48,319 nt of DNA from Bacteroidaceae bacterium (lineage in GTDB: Bacteria; Bacteroidota; Bacteroidia; Bacteroidales; Bacteroidaceae), in contig JAFUWG010000021.1 of NCBI GenBank assembly GCA_017483605.1, forward strand, positions 1 through 48,319, in the 5' to 3' direction. The notes beneath the pieces are model-generated. The model searched no databases. It was not told where the DNA came from and was given only the letters and a program-made list of their open reading frames with translations. A program made the translations under genes and the position numbers. Shown in pieces: positions 7,113-14,988 of this stretch (position 1 is the first letter of the stretch; the number at the start of each line of letters is the position of its first letter).

Positions 7113-7931
7113 ATGAATTTCAATAAAATCATTCTTGCCATCTGTCTTGGCATCACACTCTATAGCATGACTTCATGCACCCTGTCGAACGACGAACTGA
7201 AACGCATCATCCGCAAAGAAGCGGGCAAGGACGACTTCCGCGACAGCGAGAAGTGGGGCAAGGTCATCACCAAAACGCTTGACCTCGGCGAGTTCACTCA
7301 CATCAACCTCAAAGGCAACGCCGACATCAACTTCCACCAAGGCGACACCCTAAGCGTGGAGGCATACGGCAACGAGAAAGCCATCGAGGGCAACGACATC
7401 TATGTGGAAAACGGCACTCTCGTTGTCAAGATGAAAGAGCACGCCGACGGCAGACAACCCAGCATCAAAATCATCATCACAGCCCCCACGCTGGAAAGCA
7501 TCGACGTGGCTGGCGCGGGCGACATCGAACTGAAGGACACACTCGAGTTTGATGGCGACCTCAACATCAACGTGTCGGGTGCGGGCGACGTGGAAATTGA
7601 CCGCCTGAAGTGCAAGAACTTCAGCATCCACATCAGCGGTGCGGGCGACATTGATGCCCAGAAAATCAAGTGCAAGGGCAAGGCAGACGTGCAGATTAGC
7701 GGTGCTGGCGACATGAAGGCAGACCTCAAGGCCAACGACATCAGCGTGACTATCAGCGGAGCGGGCGATGCCGACCTCGACGTGAAGTGTCAAAACCTGA
7801 CCGTGGCAGCAGGTGGCTCAGGCGAAATCGAACTGAAGGGCGAATGTGCTCACCTGACCAAGCAGTCGAGCGGCATGGCAAGCATCGACTCTCGCAGGTT
7901 GGCAATTCATGAGAACATTGTGATTCAATAA
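7113..7931 (+). CDS. DUF2807 (head GIN domain) lipoprotein
   Basis: A 272-residue predicted lipoprotein. The N-terminus is a signal peptide ending LYSMTSC, a lipobox. The rest is the DUF2807 putative auto-transporter adhesin head domain. About every 20 residues a strand-turn unit ends in (V/I)SGAGD: ESIDVAGAGDIEL, NINVSGAGDVEI, SIHISGAGDIDA, VQISGAGDMKA and VTISGAGDADL. This predicts a right-handed beta-helix with a stacked SGAGD corner. The function is unknown. It lies 5 bases before the ABC ATPase gene and so is probably the first gene of the exporter operon. Confidence 0.92.
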   Translation: MNFNKIILAICLGITLYSMTSCTLSNDELKRIIRKEAGKDDFRDSEKWGKVITKTLDLGEFTHINLKGNADINFHQGDTLSVEAYGNEKAIEGNDIYVENGTLVVKMKEHADGRQPSIKIIITAPTLESIDVAGAGDIELKDTLEFDGDLNINVSGAGDVEIDRLKCKNFSIHISGAGDIDAQKIKCKGKADVQISGAGDMKADLKANDISVTISGAGDADLDVKCQNLTVAAGGSGEIELKGECAHLTKQSSGMASIDSRRLAIHENIVIQ

Positions 7932-7936
7932 GAGAT

Positions 7937-8596
7937 ATGATGATTAGTTTGAAAGGTATCCACAAGACATACAAGGGTGCACAGCCCTTGCATGTCTTGA
8001 AGGGTATCGACCTCAACATCGAAGAGGGCGAGTTCGTCGCCATCATGGGTGCATCGGGTTCGGGCAAATCGACCCTGCTCAACATCCTCGGCATCCTCGA
8101 CGACTACGACGAGGGCGAATACACCCTCAACGGCACCCTCATCAAAGACCTCAGCGAAACCAAGGCTGCCGAATATCGCAACCGGATGATTGGCTTCGTC
8201 TTCCAATCGTTCAACCTCATCCCCTACAAGGACGCAATGGAGAACGTCGCCCTGCCCCTCTTCTATCAGGGCGTGAGCCGACGCAAGCGGAACGAACTCG
8301 CCTTGGAGTATCTGGACAAAGTGGGGCTGAAGGACTGGGCACACCATCTGCCCAGCGAGATGTCGGGCGGTCAGAAACAGCGTGTCGCCATCGCACGGGC
8401 ACTCATCACGCATCCCCAAATCATCCTTGCCGACGAGCCCACAGGTGCCCTCGACAGCAAGACCACGGTGGAGGTGATGGAACTCCTGAAAGACCTGAAT
8501 AAGCAGGGCTTGACCATCGTGGTGGTGACGCACGAACAGGACGTGGGTGAACAGACAAACCGAATTATTCACATTGTGGACGGACAAATCGTATGA
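7937..8596 (+). CDS. ABC transporter ATP-binding protein, MacB/LolD type
   Basis: A 219-residue ABC ATPase: Walker A GASGSGKST, Q-loop FVFQSFNLIP, signature MSGGQKQRVAIARAL, Walker B IILADEPTGALD and switch histidine VVVTHEQDVGEQ. It has the length and motif variants of the MacB/LolD/FtsE group that power mechanotransmission exporters. The following genes encode two MacB-type permeases, a periplasmic adaptor and a TolC-type channel, so it energises a tripartite efflux system. The first ATG of the MMISLKG start was used; the second is one codon later. Confidence 0.93.
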   Translation: MMISLKGIHKTYKGAQPLHVLKGIDLNIEEGEFVAIMGASGSGKSTLLNILGILDDYDEGEYTLNGTLIKDLSETKAAEYRNRMIGFVFQSFNLIPYKDAMENVALPLFYQGVSRRKRNELALEYLDKVGLKDWAHHLPSEMSGGQKQRVAIARALITHPQIILADEPTGALDSKTTVEVMELLKDLNKQGLTIVVVTHEQDVGEQTNRIIHIVDGQIV

Positions 8597-8609
8597 AACT
8601 TGAATTTTA

Positions 8610-8783
8610 AACAACGAATAGAACGAATGATACGAATTTCCATGCGGTGTGTTATTGGCATCACACGAATGTCGCAAGCGACAACGAATGTAACGAATCA
8701 TTCGATTTGCATTCGCCTCATTCGTTGCACCAAAGGTGCATTGCAAAAAAAGGAAATTCGTTCAATTCGTAAAATTCGTTGTT
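8610..8783. repeat. ACGAAT/ATTCGT intergenic element, copy G
   Basis: The left arm at 8610-8641 has three ACGAAT hexamers spaced exactly 9 bases apart (separators AGA, GAT). The right arm at 8752-8783 is its mirror; 26 of 32 positions pair and all six mismatches fall in the 3-base separators. Between them are the hairpins GTCGCAAGCGAC (8671-8682) and GCACCAAAGGTGC, and more ATTCGT/ACGAAT copies. It occupies almost the whole gap between the ABC ATPase and the first permease gene. There is no obvious promoter or coding sequence. Confidence 0.8.
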
Positions 8784-8798
8784 AAAAAATAAAAATAC

Positions 8799-10055
8799 AT
8801 GTTTGACTACATCATAGAAATTATTGGTTCGTTGAGACGCAACCGGCTCCGCACACTCGCCACCGGCTTCGCTGTCGCCAGCGGCTTGTTCCTGCTCATT
8901 GTGCTGCAAGGGGCTGGCAATGGCATCATCCACACCTTCGAACAGAACAGCGAAGACTTCTCGTTTGATGCCATCACCATCTACCCAGGCTCCACCTCCA
9001 TGCCCTTCGAAGGCATGAAGGAAGGTCGCAGCATCCAACTGGACGAGGACGACCAAAAGGTGTCGGAAAAGGCATTTCCCAACGAGGTGGAACATGCCGT
9101 GGCACAGGTCAGCCAAAGCGGAGCGTCCGCCTCGGTGGGCGAAAACTATCTGAGCAGCGTCACCTTGGAGGGTGTCTATCCCGAAACGCAAGACCTGGAG
9201 GCGGTGAAGATGCTGGAGGGACGTTTCATCAACAAAATCGACCTTGCCGAACAGCGGAAGGTCATCGTCATCAGCAACAAAAACCGCAAAGACCTCTTCA
9301 AGCATGGCGAACATGCCCTCAATCAGCACGTGCGTGTGGGCAGCGTGTCCTACATGGTGGTGGGTGTCTATAAAGACGACGAGATGGAGAACAACAGCAC
9401 CTTCTACGCCCCTTTCACCACCATCCGCACCATCTATGGCAAAGGAAAGTTTGTGGACGAACTGCACCTGAAGTCGAAGAACCTCACCACCGAGGAGGCA
9501 AACGAACGGTTTGAAGAGAACTACCGCAAGGCGATGGCTGGCAAGCACAGTTACGACCCCGCGGACAAGTCTGCCCTCTGGATTTGGAACAACGCCAGCC
9601 AGAACGCCGACATGAACAAGGCAAGCAACATCCTCCACACCGCCCTTTGGGTGTTGGGATTGCTCACCTTGCTCAGCGGTGTGACAGGCGTGAGCAACAT
9701 CATGCTCATCTCCGTGAAGGAACGCACCCACGAGTTCGGCATCCGCAAGGCGATTGGTGCCAAACCGCACAACATCATCGGCATGGTCGTGATGGAGAGC
9801 ATCGTCATCACCACCATCTTCGGCTACATCGGCATGTTACTCGGCATCTTCTTCTGCGAATACATGGATGCCACCGTGGGCAGCCAAACGATGGACATGG
9901 GCGTGTTTCAGCAGAAATATTTCGTTGACCCGACGGTAGATATCAGCACCTGCATTACCGCCACCATCGTCATCATCATCGCTGGTGCCCTGGCAGGGTT
10001 CTTCCCTGCAAGGAAGGCGGCAAAAGTGAAACCTATAGAAGCACTAAGAGGATGA
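8799..10055 (+). CDS. MacB-type ABC transporter permease 1
   Basis: A 418-residue permease. An N-terminal TM helix (GFAVASGLFLLIVLQGAG) is followed by a MacB-like periplasmic core (about residues 45-275). The C-terminal FtsX domain has three helices; its cytoplasmic loop, SVKERTHEFGIRKAIGAKPHN, is the canonical ATPase-coupling element. It overlaps the next permease by 4 bases (ATGA), implying coupled translation and a heterodimeric transporter. The gap to the ATPase gene is unusually long (about 200 bases) because of the repeat element. Confidence 0.92.
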   Translation: MFDYIIEIIGSLRRNRLRTLATGFAVASGLFLLIVLQGAGNGIIHTFEQNSEDFSFDAITIYPGSTSMPFEGMKEGRSIQLDEDDQKVSEKAFPNEVEHAVAQVSQSGASASVGENYLSSVTLEGVYPETQDLEAVKMLEGRFINKIDLAEQRKVIVISNKNRKDLFKHGEHALNQHVRVGSVSYMVVGVYKDDEMENNSTFYAPFTTIRTIYGKGKFVDELHLKSKNLTTEEANERFEENYRKAMAGKHSYDPADKSALWIWNNASQNADMNKASNILHTALWVLGLLTLLSGVTGVSNIMLISVKERTHEFGIRKAIGAKPHNIIGMVVMESIVITTIFGYIGMLLGIFFCEYMDATVGSQTMDMGVFQQKYFVDPTVDISTCITATIVIIIAGALAGFFPARKAAKVKPIEALRG

Positions 10056-11332
10056 AAACTTCAACGACTCAATTTTTCAACCCTGCAAGGCTCTTCGACA
10101 GAGACCAGTGGGAGGAGATTTTCGACTCGCTCTCACGCAACAAGACCCGCACGTTCCTCACGGCGTTCGGCATCTTTTGGGGTGTCTTCATGCTGGTGCT
10201 CCTGATGGGCGGCGGACAAGGCTTGCAATCCATGCTGGCAACCAACTTTGCCGGCTTTGCCAACAACTCGGGCTTCATCATGGCAAACAGCACCAGCGAG
10301 GCATACAAGGGATTTAAGAAAGGACGGAAATGGCAAATAGAAACAGCAGACTTGCCGCTCATCCGTTCCAGCGTGCCAGAGATTGACATCCTTTCACCCA
10401 TGCTCGGCTCGTGGGGCAACACCGCCACCTACAGCAACAACAAATCGAATGTGTCGGTGCAAGGCAAGTACCCCGATGCCGACCTGATTGACGACCCGAA
10501 AATCAAGCAAGGCAGAGGATTGAACGATGTGGATGTGCAGCAGCAACGAAAGGTTTGCGTCGTCGGCACCCGCATCGTGGAGGAACTGTTCACCAAGGGC
10601 GAAGACCCGTTGGGCAAGTTCATCGCCGTGAATGGCATCTACTATCAGATTGTGGGCGTGAGCAACAAGAGCGGCAACGGCATCAGCATCGGCGGCAACG
10701 CCACCACGACCGTCCACATCCCCTACACCACCATGCAGAATGCCTACAACCGTGGCAATGACATCGACATCCTCTGCCTCACGGCACGTGAGGGCTACAA
10801 GATGTCGGACATTCAGAAGAAGGTGGAACGGGTGCTGAAACGCAAGCATCTGATTCATCCCGACGACACGCAAGCGGTGGTCAAGGTGAACGCCGAAGCC
10901 ATCTTCTCGATGGTGGACAACCTCTTCGCTGGCGTGAGCATCCTCGTGTGGATGATAGGCTTGGGCACCCTCTTCGCAGGAGCCATCGGTGTGAGCAACA
11001 TCATGGTGGTGACGGTGAAGGAACGCACCACCGAAATCGGCATCCGCCGAGCCATCGGAGCCACCCCCAACGACATCCTTGCCATGATTATGAGCGAGAG
11101 CATCGTCCTCACCCTCATCGCCGGCATGAGCGGCATCGTCTTTGCCGTCCTCATCCTGCAAGTCGTGGAGCAGAGCGTACAGGCAGACACGCCTGGTGCC
11201 GTGTTCCAAATCACCTTCGCCATCGCCGTCGGCGCCGCCCTCATGCTCACCACCTTGGGTGTGCTGGCAGGATTAGCACCTACGTTGAGAGCGATGCAAA
11301 TCAAACCTGTTGATGCAATGAGAGAGGATTAA
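10052..11332 (+). CDS. MacB-type ABC transporter permease 2
   Basis: A 426-residue paralogue of the preceding permease with the same plan: N-terminal helix (TAFGIFWGVFMLVLLMGGG), periplasmic core, then the FtsX domain with TVKERTTEIGIRRAIGATPNDI as the ATPase-coupling loop and three C-terminal helices. The start ATG overlaps the stop of permease 1. Together they probably form the membrane heterodimer of the exporter, joined to the outer-membrane channel by the adaptor encoded downstream. The substrate could be a peptide, lipid or drug; sequence does not decide. Confidence 0.92.
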   Translation: MKTSTTQFFNPARLFDRDQWEEIFDSLSRNKTRTFLTAFGIFWGVFMLVLLMGGGQGLQSMLATNFAGFANNSGFIMANSTSEAYKGFKKGRKWQIETADLPLIRSSVPEIDILSPMLGSWGNTATYSNNKSNVSVQGKYPDADLIDDPKIKQGRGLNDVDVQQQRKVCVVGTRIVEELFTKGEDPLGKFIAVNGIYYQIVGVSNKSGNGISIGGNATTTVHIPYTTMQNAYNRGNDIDILCLTAREGYKMSDIQKKVERVLKRKHLIHPDDTQAVVKVNAEAIFSMVDNLFAGVSILVWMIGLGTLFAGAIGVSNIMVVTVKERTTEIGIRRAIGATPNDILAMIMSESIVLTLIAGMSGIVFAVLILQVVEQSVQADTPGAVFQITFAIAVGAALMLTTLGVLAGLAPTLRAMQIKPVDAMRED

Positions 11333-11341
11333 AAACATAAA

Positions 11342-11380
11342 ATTCATGAATAATTCATGGTTCATTCATGATCATTCATG
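11342..11380. repeat. Helically spaced ATTCATG repeats
   Basis: Four copies of ATTCATG start at 11342, 11353, 11364 and 11374, spaced 11, 11 and 10 bases. The first is part of the palindrome ATTCATGAAT. CACGAATT motifs follow at about 11395 and 11416. This A+T-rich stretch lies in the gap between permease 2 and the adaptor gene and may be a degenerate relative of the ACGAAT elements. Confidence 0.5.
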
Positions 11381-11463
11381 TCTGATTTTCTTAACACGAA
11401 TTTCCATCAATTAACCACGAATTATTCATAAATTATATTTCTGTCACTAAAACAAAACGATAT

Positions 11464-12570
11464 ATGAAAAAGTTTTTCAAATGGGCTGGCATCGCCCTTA
11501 TCGCTGCCATCTTCATCGGCACGTTCGTCTTCCTCTACCAGAAGTCGCAGCCGAAAGTGACGACCTACGAAATCAACACCGCCGAGGTGAAAGACATCGA
11601 GAAGACCACCATCATCACGGGTAAGATTGAGCCGCGTGACGAGGTGAACATCAAGCCACAAATCTCAGGCATCATCACCGCCCTCTACAAACAGGCGGGC
11701 GACATCGTGAAGAAAGACGAGGTGATTGCCAAGGTGAAGGTCATCCCCGATATGTCGTCATTGAGCAGTGCCGAGAACCGTGTGAAACTCGCCGAAATCA
11801 GCCTCAAGCAAGCACAGACGGACTTCGACCGCATGAAGAACCTCTACAACGAGAAAGTGGTCTCGGCTGAAGACTACGAGAAAGCCGAGGTGTCGCTCAA
11901 GAACGCCAAGGCAGAAATGAGCAACGCCAAGGATGCCCTCAACATCGTGCGTGACGGCATCTCGCTCAGCAATGCCCAGATGAGCACCACCCTCATCCGC
12001 TCCACCATCGACGGACTGGTGCTCGACGTGCCCGTCAAGGTGGGTAACTCGGTCATCCTCAGCAACTCCTTCAACGACGGTACCACCATCGCCACCGTCG
12101 CCAACATGCAAGACCTCATCTTCCGTGGCAAGATTGACGAGACAGAGGTGGGCAGAATCACCGAGGGGATGCCCGTGCAGATCACGGTCGGCGCCATCCA
12201 AGACCTCAAACTCTCTGCCACCCTCGAATACATCTCGCCGAAGGGTGTGGAGGAGAACGGCGCCAACATGTTTGAAATCAAGGCAGCCATCCAACTGCCT
12301 GCCGACGTGAAAATCCGCTCCGGCTACAGTGCCAACGCCGAAATCGTCCTGGAGCACGCCACCAAGACCATCTGTGTGCCCGAAGCCTCACTCGAGTTCG
12401 AGGGCGACTCCACCTACGTCTATCTGCTCACCGACAGCACATCGTCCGTTCAGCAGTTCCGCCGCATCCCCGTCACCACCGGCATCAGCGACGGCATCCA
12501 CATCGAGGTGAAGAAAGGGCTGAAGGTGGGCGAGAAAGTGAGAGGCATTGAGAAAATAGAAAAAGAATAA
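11464..12570 (+). CDS. Periplasmic adaptor subunit (HlyD/MacA-like membrane fusion protein)
   Basis: A 368-residue membrane fusion protein. It has one N-terminal TM anchor (FFKWAGIALIAAIFIGTFVFLY), a lipoyl half-motif (IEPRDEVNIKPQISGIITAL), an alpha-helical hairpin (about residues 95-170, rich in A, K and E), the second lipoyl half (IRSTIDGLVLDVPVKVGNSV), then beta-barrel and membrane-proximal domains. This is the MacA/HlyD plan that bridges inner-membrane ABC permeases to TolC. It is encoded between the permeases and a TolC family gene, consistent with a complete tripartite exporter. Confidence 0.92.
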   Translation: MKKFFKWAGIALIAAIFIGTFVFLYQKSQPKVTTYEINTAEVKDIEKTTIITGKIEPRDEVNIKPQISGIITALYKQAGDIVKKDEVIAKVKVIPDMSSLSSAENRVKLAEISLKQAQTDFDRMKNLYNEKVVSAEDYEKAEVSLKNAKAEMSNAKDALNIVRDGISLSNAQMSTTLIRSTIDGLVLDVPVKVGNSVILSNSFNDGTTIATVANMQDLIFRGKIDETEVGRITEGMPVQITVGAIQDLKLSATLEYISPKGVEENGANMFEIKAAIQLPADVKIRSGYSANAEIVLEHATKTICVPEASLEFEGDSTYVYLLTDSTSSVQQFRRIPVTTGISDGIHIEVKKGLKVGEKVRGIEKIEKE

Positions 12571-12575
12571 AAAAA

Positions 12576-12640
12576 CGTAGCCCTCGACTACGGCAGGTCG
12601 TACCCGAGGGGTACGGCAAGGTGTAGCCCTCGGGTACGAC
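12576..12640. repeat. Three-palindrome element, copy E (CGTACCCGAGGGGTACG core)
   Basis: The three palindromic units are CGTAGCCCTCGACTACG (12576-12592), CGTACCCGAGGGGTACG (12599-12615) and GTAGCCCTCGGGTAC (12623-12637). They are separated by GCAGGT and GCAAGGT. The 17-base unit length and 5-7-base spacers match the element at 4648-4741, but the stem sequence is different and the CTCGAyACCTCAAAA frame is missing. It fills the gap between the adaptor and channel genes. Confidence 0.8.
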
Positions 12641-12653
12641 AAAAACGAGCAAC

Positions 12654-13994
12654 ATGAAACGCTTTATCTACATTATAGGTGCATTTCTCGCATTGACCGC
12701 CCACGCACAGGATGAAAACACTTTTCAATCCTCCGACTTGTCCCAGCCGTGGAGCCTCCGCCAATGCATCGATTATGCCCTTGAGCACAACATCAGCATC
12801 AAGCAACAGGAAAACAACGTGAAGAACCAAGAGGTGAACTTGAGCACGGCAAAGAACAGCCGCCTGCCCAATCTGCAAGCCTCTGCCAACGAGAGCCTCG
12901 GCTTCGGACGCGGATTGACCAGCAACAACACCTACGCCAACCGCAACACGCAGAGCACCTCGCTCGACATCAGCACCAGCGTTCCGCTCTTCACCGGTGG
13001 GCAGATTCCCAACCAAATCAAGCAGAACAAACTCAACCTGCAAGCCGCCCTTGCCGAACTCGACAGAGCCAAGGAGAATGTCAGTATGCAGGTGGTGTCT
13101 GCCTATCTCGAAGCCGTCTATCAGAAAGACCTCGTCGCCGTGGCTGAACGGCAGAAGGAACTGAGCATCGCCCAAGCCCGCCGTGTGGAAATCCTCTTTA
13201 AGAACGGCAAGGTGTCGGAGACGGAACTGGCTGAAGCACGGGCACACGTAGCGTCCGACGAACTCTCACTCACCCAGCAGCGGAACAGCAGCATGTTGGC
13301 ATTGCTCGACCTCTCCCAACTGCTCGAACTCCCCTCCCCCGACGGGTTCGACATTCAGCAGCCCGAAGCCGGCGACCCTTCAGCCGTCCTGCTCACCGCC
13401 CCCGACATCATCTATAGCGAGGCTCTGGGCATCAAGCCGCAGATTCTGGCAAGCAAACTGAGTGTACAGAGTGCCGAAAAGAGCGTGAAGATTGCCCAAG
13501 CAGGCTTCTACCCTACCGTCTATTTCTCAGGCGGCATGGGTAGCAGTTACTACAAGACCTCGGGCTTCGAGGCAGCATCCTTCGGCAAGCAGATGGACGA
13601 CAACTTCAACCAATACCTCGGGCTTTCCGTCTCCATCCCCATCTTCAACCGTTTCGCCACTCGCAACGCTGTCCGCACGGCACGTCTGCAAGTAGCCGCC
13701 CAGCAACTGCAACTCGACGAAACCAAGAAGACCCTCTACAAAGAGATTCAGCAAGCGTACTACAATGCCCTCGCCGCCCAGAAGCAATGCGTCAGCAGCG
13801 ATGCCGCCCGCGAGAGCAGCCAAACCGCCTTCGACCTCATGCAGAAGAAGTACGAGAACGGCAAAGCCACCGCCACGGAATATCAGGAGTCAAAAACCAA
13901 CCTCCAGAAAGCCGAAGCCACCGCCCTCCAATCTCGCTACACCTTCCTCTTCCGTCAAAAGATTCTGGAATTTTATAGAGGGGTAAACTTTTAA
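12654..13994 (+). CDS. TolC family outer-membrane channel protein
   Basis: A 446-residue outer-membrane efflux protein. It has a signal peptide (FIYIIGAFLALTAHAQ), then two TolC repeats. Each begins with the typical LRQCIDYALEHNISIKQQ or APDIIYSEALGIKPQIL sequence and is followed by long amphipathic helices (LQAALAELDRAKENVSMQV, VAAQQLQLDETKKTLYKE). It ends RFIFLFRQKILEFYRGVNF-like, as in other Bacteroidota TolC proteins. It closes the exporter operon and supplies the trimeric outer-membrane duct. A rho-independent terminator follows at 14052. Confidence 0.92.
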   Translation: MKRFIYIIGAFLALTAHAQDENTFQSSDLSQPWSLRQCIDYALEHNISIKQQENNVKNQEVNLSTAKNSRLPNLQASANESLGFGRGLTSNNTYANRNTQSTSLDISTSVPLFTGGQIPNQIKQNKLNLQAALAELDRAKENVSMQVVSAYLEAVYQKDLVAVAERQKELSIAQARRVEILFKNGKVSETELAEARAHVASDELSLTQQRNSSMLALLDLSQLLELPSPDGFDIQQPEAGDPSAVLLTAPDIIYSEALGIKPQILASKLSVQSAEKSVKIAQAGFYPTVYFSGGMGSSYYKTSGFEAASFGKQMDDNFNQYLGLSVSIPIFNRFATRNAVRTARLQVAAQQLQLDETKKTLYKEIQQAYYNALAAQKQCVSSDAARESSQTAFDLMQKKYENGKATATEYQESKTNLQKAEATALQSRYTFLFRQKILEFYRGVNF

Positions 13995-14051
13995 TGCAGG
14001 GGAAGTTCGAGAACGGCAAGGCTTTTTAACCCCAAATTCACACAATAACTC

Positions 14052-14087
14052 AAAAAAGGAGATAGAATTTGCTTTCTATCTCTTTTT
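14052..14087 (+). terminator. Rho-independent terminator of the exporter operon
   Basis: GAGATAGAA (14059-14067) pairs with TTCTATCTC (14074-14082), with a 6-base loop. The stem is flanked by an A run on the left and TTTTT on the right, so it could act in both directions. Confidence 0.8.
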
Positions 14088-14099
14088 GTTGTAACTTTG
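14068..14099 (+). promoter_or_regulatory. Original promoter of the DUF3667 gene
   Basis: TTTG (14068-14071), 20 bases, then TAACTTTG (14092-14099). The ATG at 14104 is only 4 bases past the box, so a leaderless or nearly leaderless transcript is predicted. The promoter now drives a truncated reading frame because of the duplication described at 14111. Confidence 0.6.
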
Positions 14100-14103
14100 T
14101 GGC

Positions 14104-14190
14104 ATGATTCAGAAAAGTTGGAAAGAAAGATATAGGGAGTTTCGGGAATGGCAGGTGCGGCAGAATTGTTTAAGTTGTATAAGGAAATGA
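14104..14190 (+). pseudogene. Truncated duplicate of the 5' end of the DUF3667 gene
   Basis: The frame reads MIQKSWKERYREFREWQVR and then diverges, stopping after 28 codons. The 51 bases at 14111-14161 are identical to 14993-15043 inside the intact DUF3667 gene, in the same reading frame. This copy retains a good promoter and an ATG but has lost the rest of the gene. It is best read as the severed original 5' end, with the sequence between the copies inserted afterwards. Confidence 0.75.
14111..14161 (+). repeat. 51-bp direct repeat, copy 1
   Basis: Exactly matches 14993-15043; the flanking bases differ on both sides. The two copies bracket about 830 bp of A+T-richer DNA containing the kinase-like gene. 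Confidence 0.9.
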
Positions 14191-14200
14191 CGAAATAGTT

Positions 14201-14230
14201 TTGTTAATTCGAAATAATTGTTTAATTTTG
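14201..14230 (+). promoter_or_regulatory. Promoter of the kinase-like gene
   Basis: TTG (14201-14203), 19 bases, then TAATTTTG (14223-14230) fit the consensus. The ATG follows 13 bases after the box, implying a very short leader. Confidence 0.65.
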
Positions 14231-14243
14231 CAATCAAAATAGG

Positions 14244-14888
14244 ATGAAAGATGACATATTTGAATCAATTTCACAAAGAGGCAGTGGAGAGGAAACGGCG
14301 GAAAATAGAAGAATCTATGAAATCGCCGATGAACTCCATAGACGCTGCCAACTATATGAAACGCAACTTCGAAATGGCAAAAGCAATGTAAGCCGTCTTG
14401 AAATTGAACAGCAAGTGGCAGAGCAGTATGCCAAAGAGAATGACATTTGGCTACCCATGAATGATGTGTTTGACCTTGGTGTGCCAGGACCAAGCGGGAA
14501 CGAGAATGATACTTACGTTTCAAATGACATTATCTACAAAGTGAACAATCTGTTGAATAGCGGAAGTCTTCTCAAATTACTGGAGAAAATAGCCATGCAC
14601 AACGATTTATTCTACGATACCGCTTATGATTTTTATGCATTCACAGGGTTTGACGGCAGAACCGTCATGCCCATACTGAAACAAAGATTAATAAAGAATG
14701 CCAAGCCAGCCACAACCATTGAGATAGACACATATATGGCGGCTCTCGGTTTTCATAAAATCAATGATGAGGGACGTTTTTCAAATGACAGATATGAGGT
14801 TTGGGATTTGGTTCCAAGAAACGTCTTGAAAGACACCGACGGAGATTTGTTTGTTATTGATGCCGAAATAAGATTAACGATTGGGTGA
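14244..14888 (+). CDS. Polyvalent-protein-kinase-like protein
   Basis: A 214-residue protein resembling the serine/threonine/tyrosine kinase-like domain found in phage and mobile-element polyvalent proteins. Visible features are EQQVAEQYAKENDIWLPM (about residue 55), a candidate ATP-lysine in DIIYKVNN, LLEKIAMHNDLF, then DAYDFYAFTGF-like sequence ending in YAFTGFDGRTVMPILKQR. The C-terminal VWDLVPRNVLKDTDGDLFVID carries D, N and D in the order of a kinase catalytic and metal-binding loop. Here the domain stands alone. The gene is A+T-richer than its neighbours, has its own promoter and lies between two copies of a 51-bp repeat, all suggesting acquisition. Its target is unknown, and the kinase call rests on motif resemblance. 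Confidence 0.65.
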   Translation: MKDDIFESISQRGSGEETAENRRIYEIADELHRRCQLYETQLRNGKSNVSRLEIEQQVAEQYAKENDIWLPMNDVFDLGVPGPSGNENDTYVSNDIIYKVNNLLNSGSLLKLLEKIAMHNDLFYDTAYDFYAFTGFDGRTVMPILKQRLIKNAKPATTIEIDTYMAALGFHKINDEGRFSNDRYEVWDLVPRNVLKDTDGDLFVIDAEIRLTIG

Positions 14889-14988
14889 AACTTATGGAAT
14901 ACGGAATCGTTTATCTTTTAACCAACTGTTTTAGGTAATCGGAACTGCAGAAACTGAAAAGACAGCCTTTTATGGGAAAAGAAGGTTT

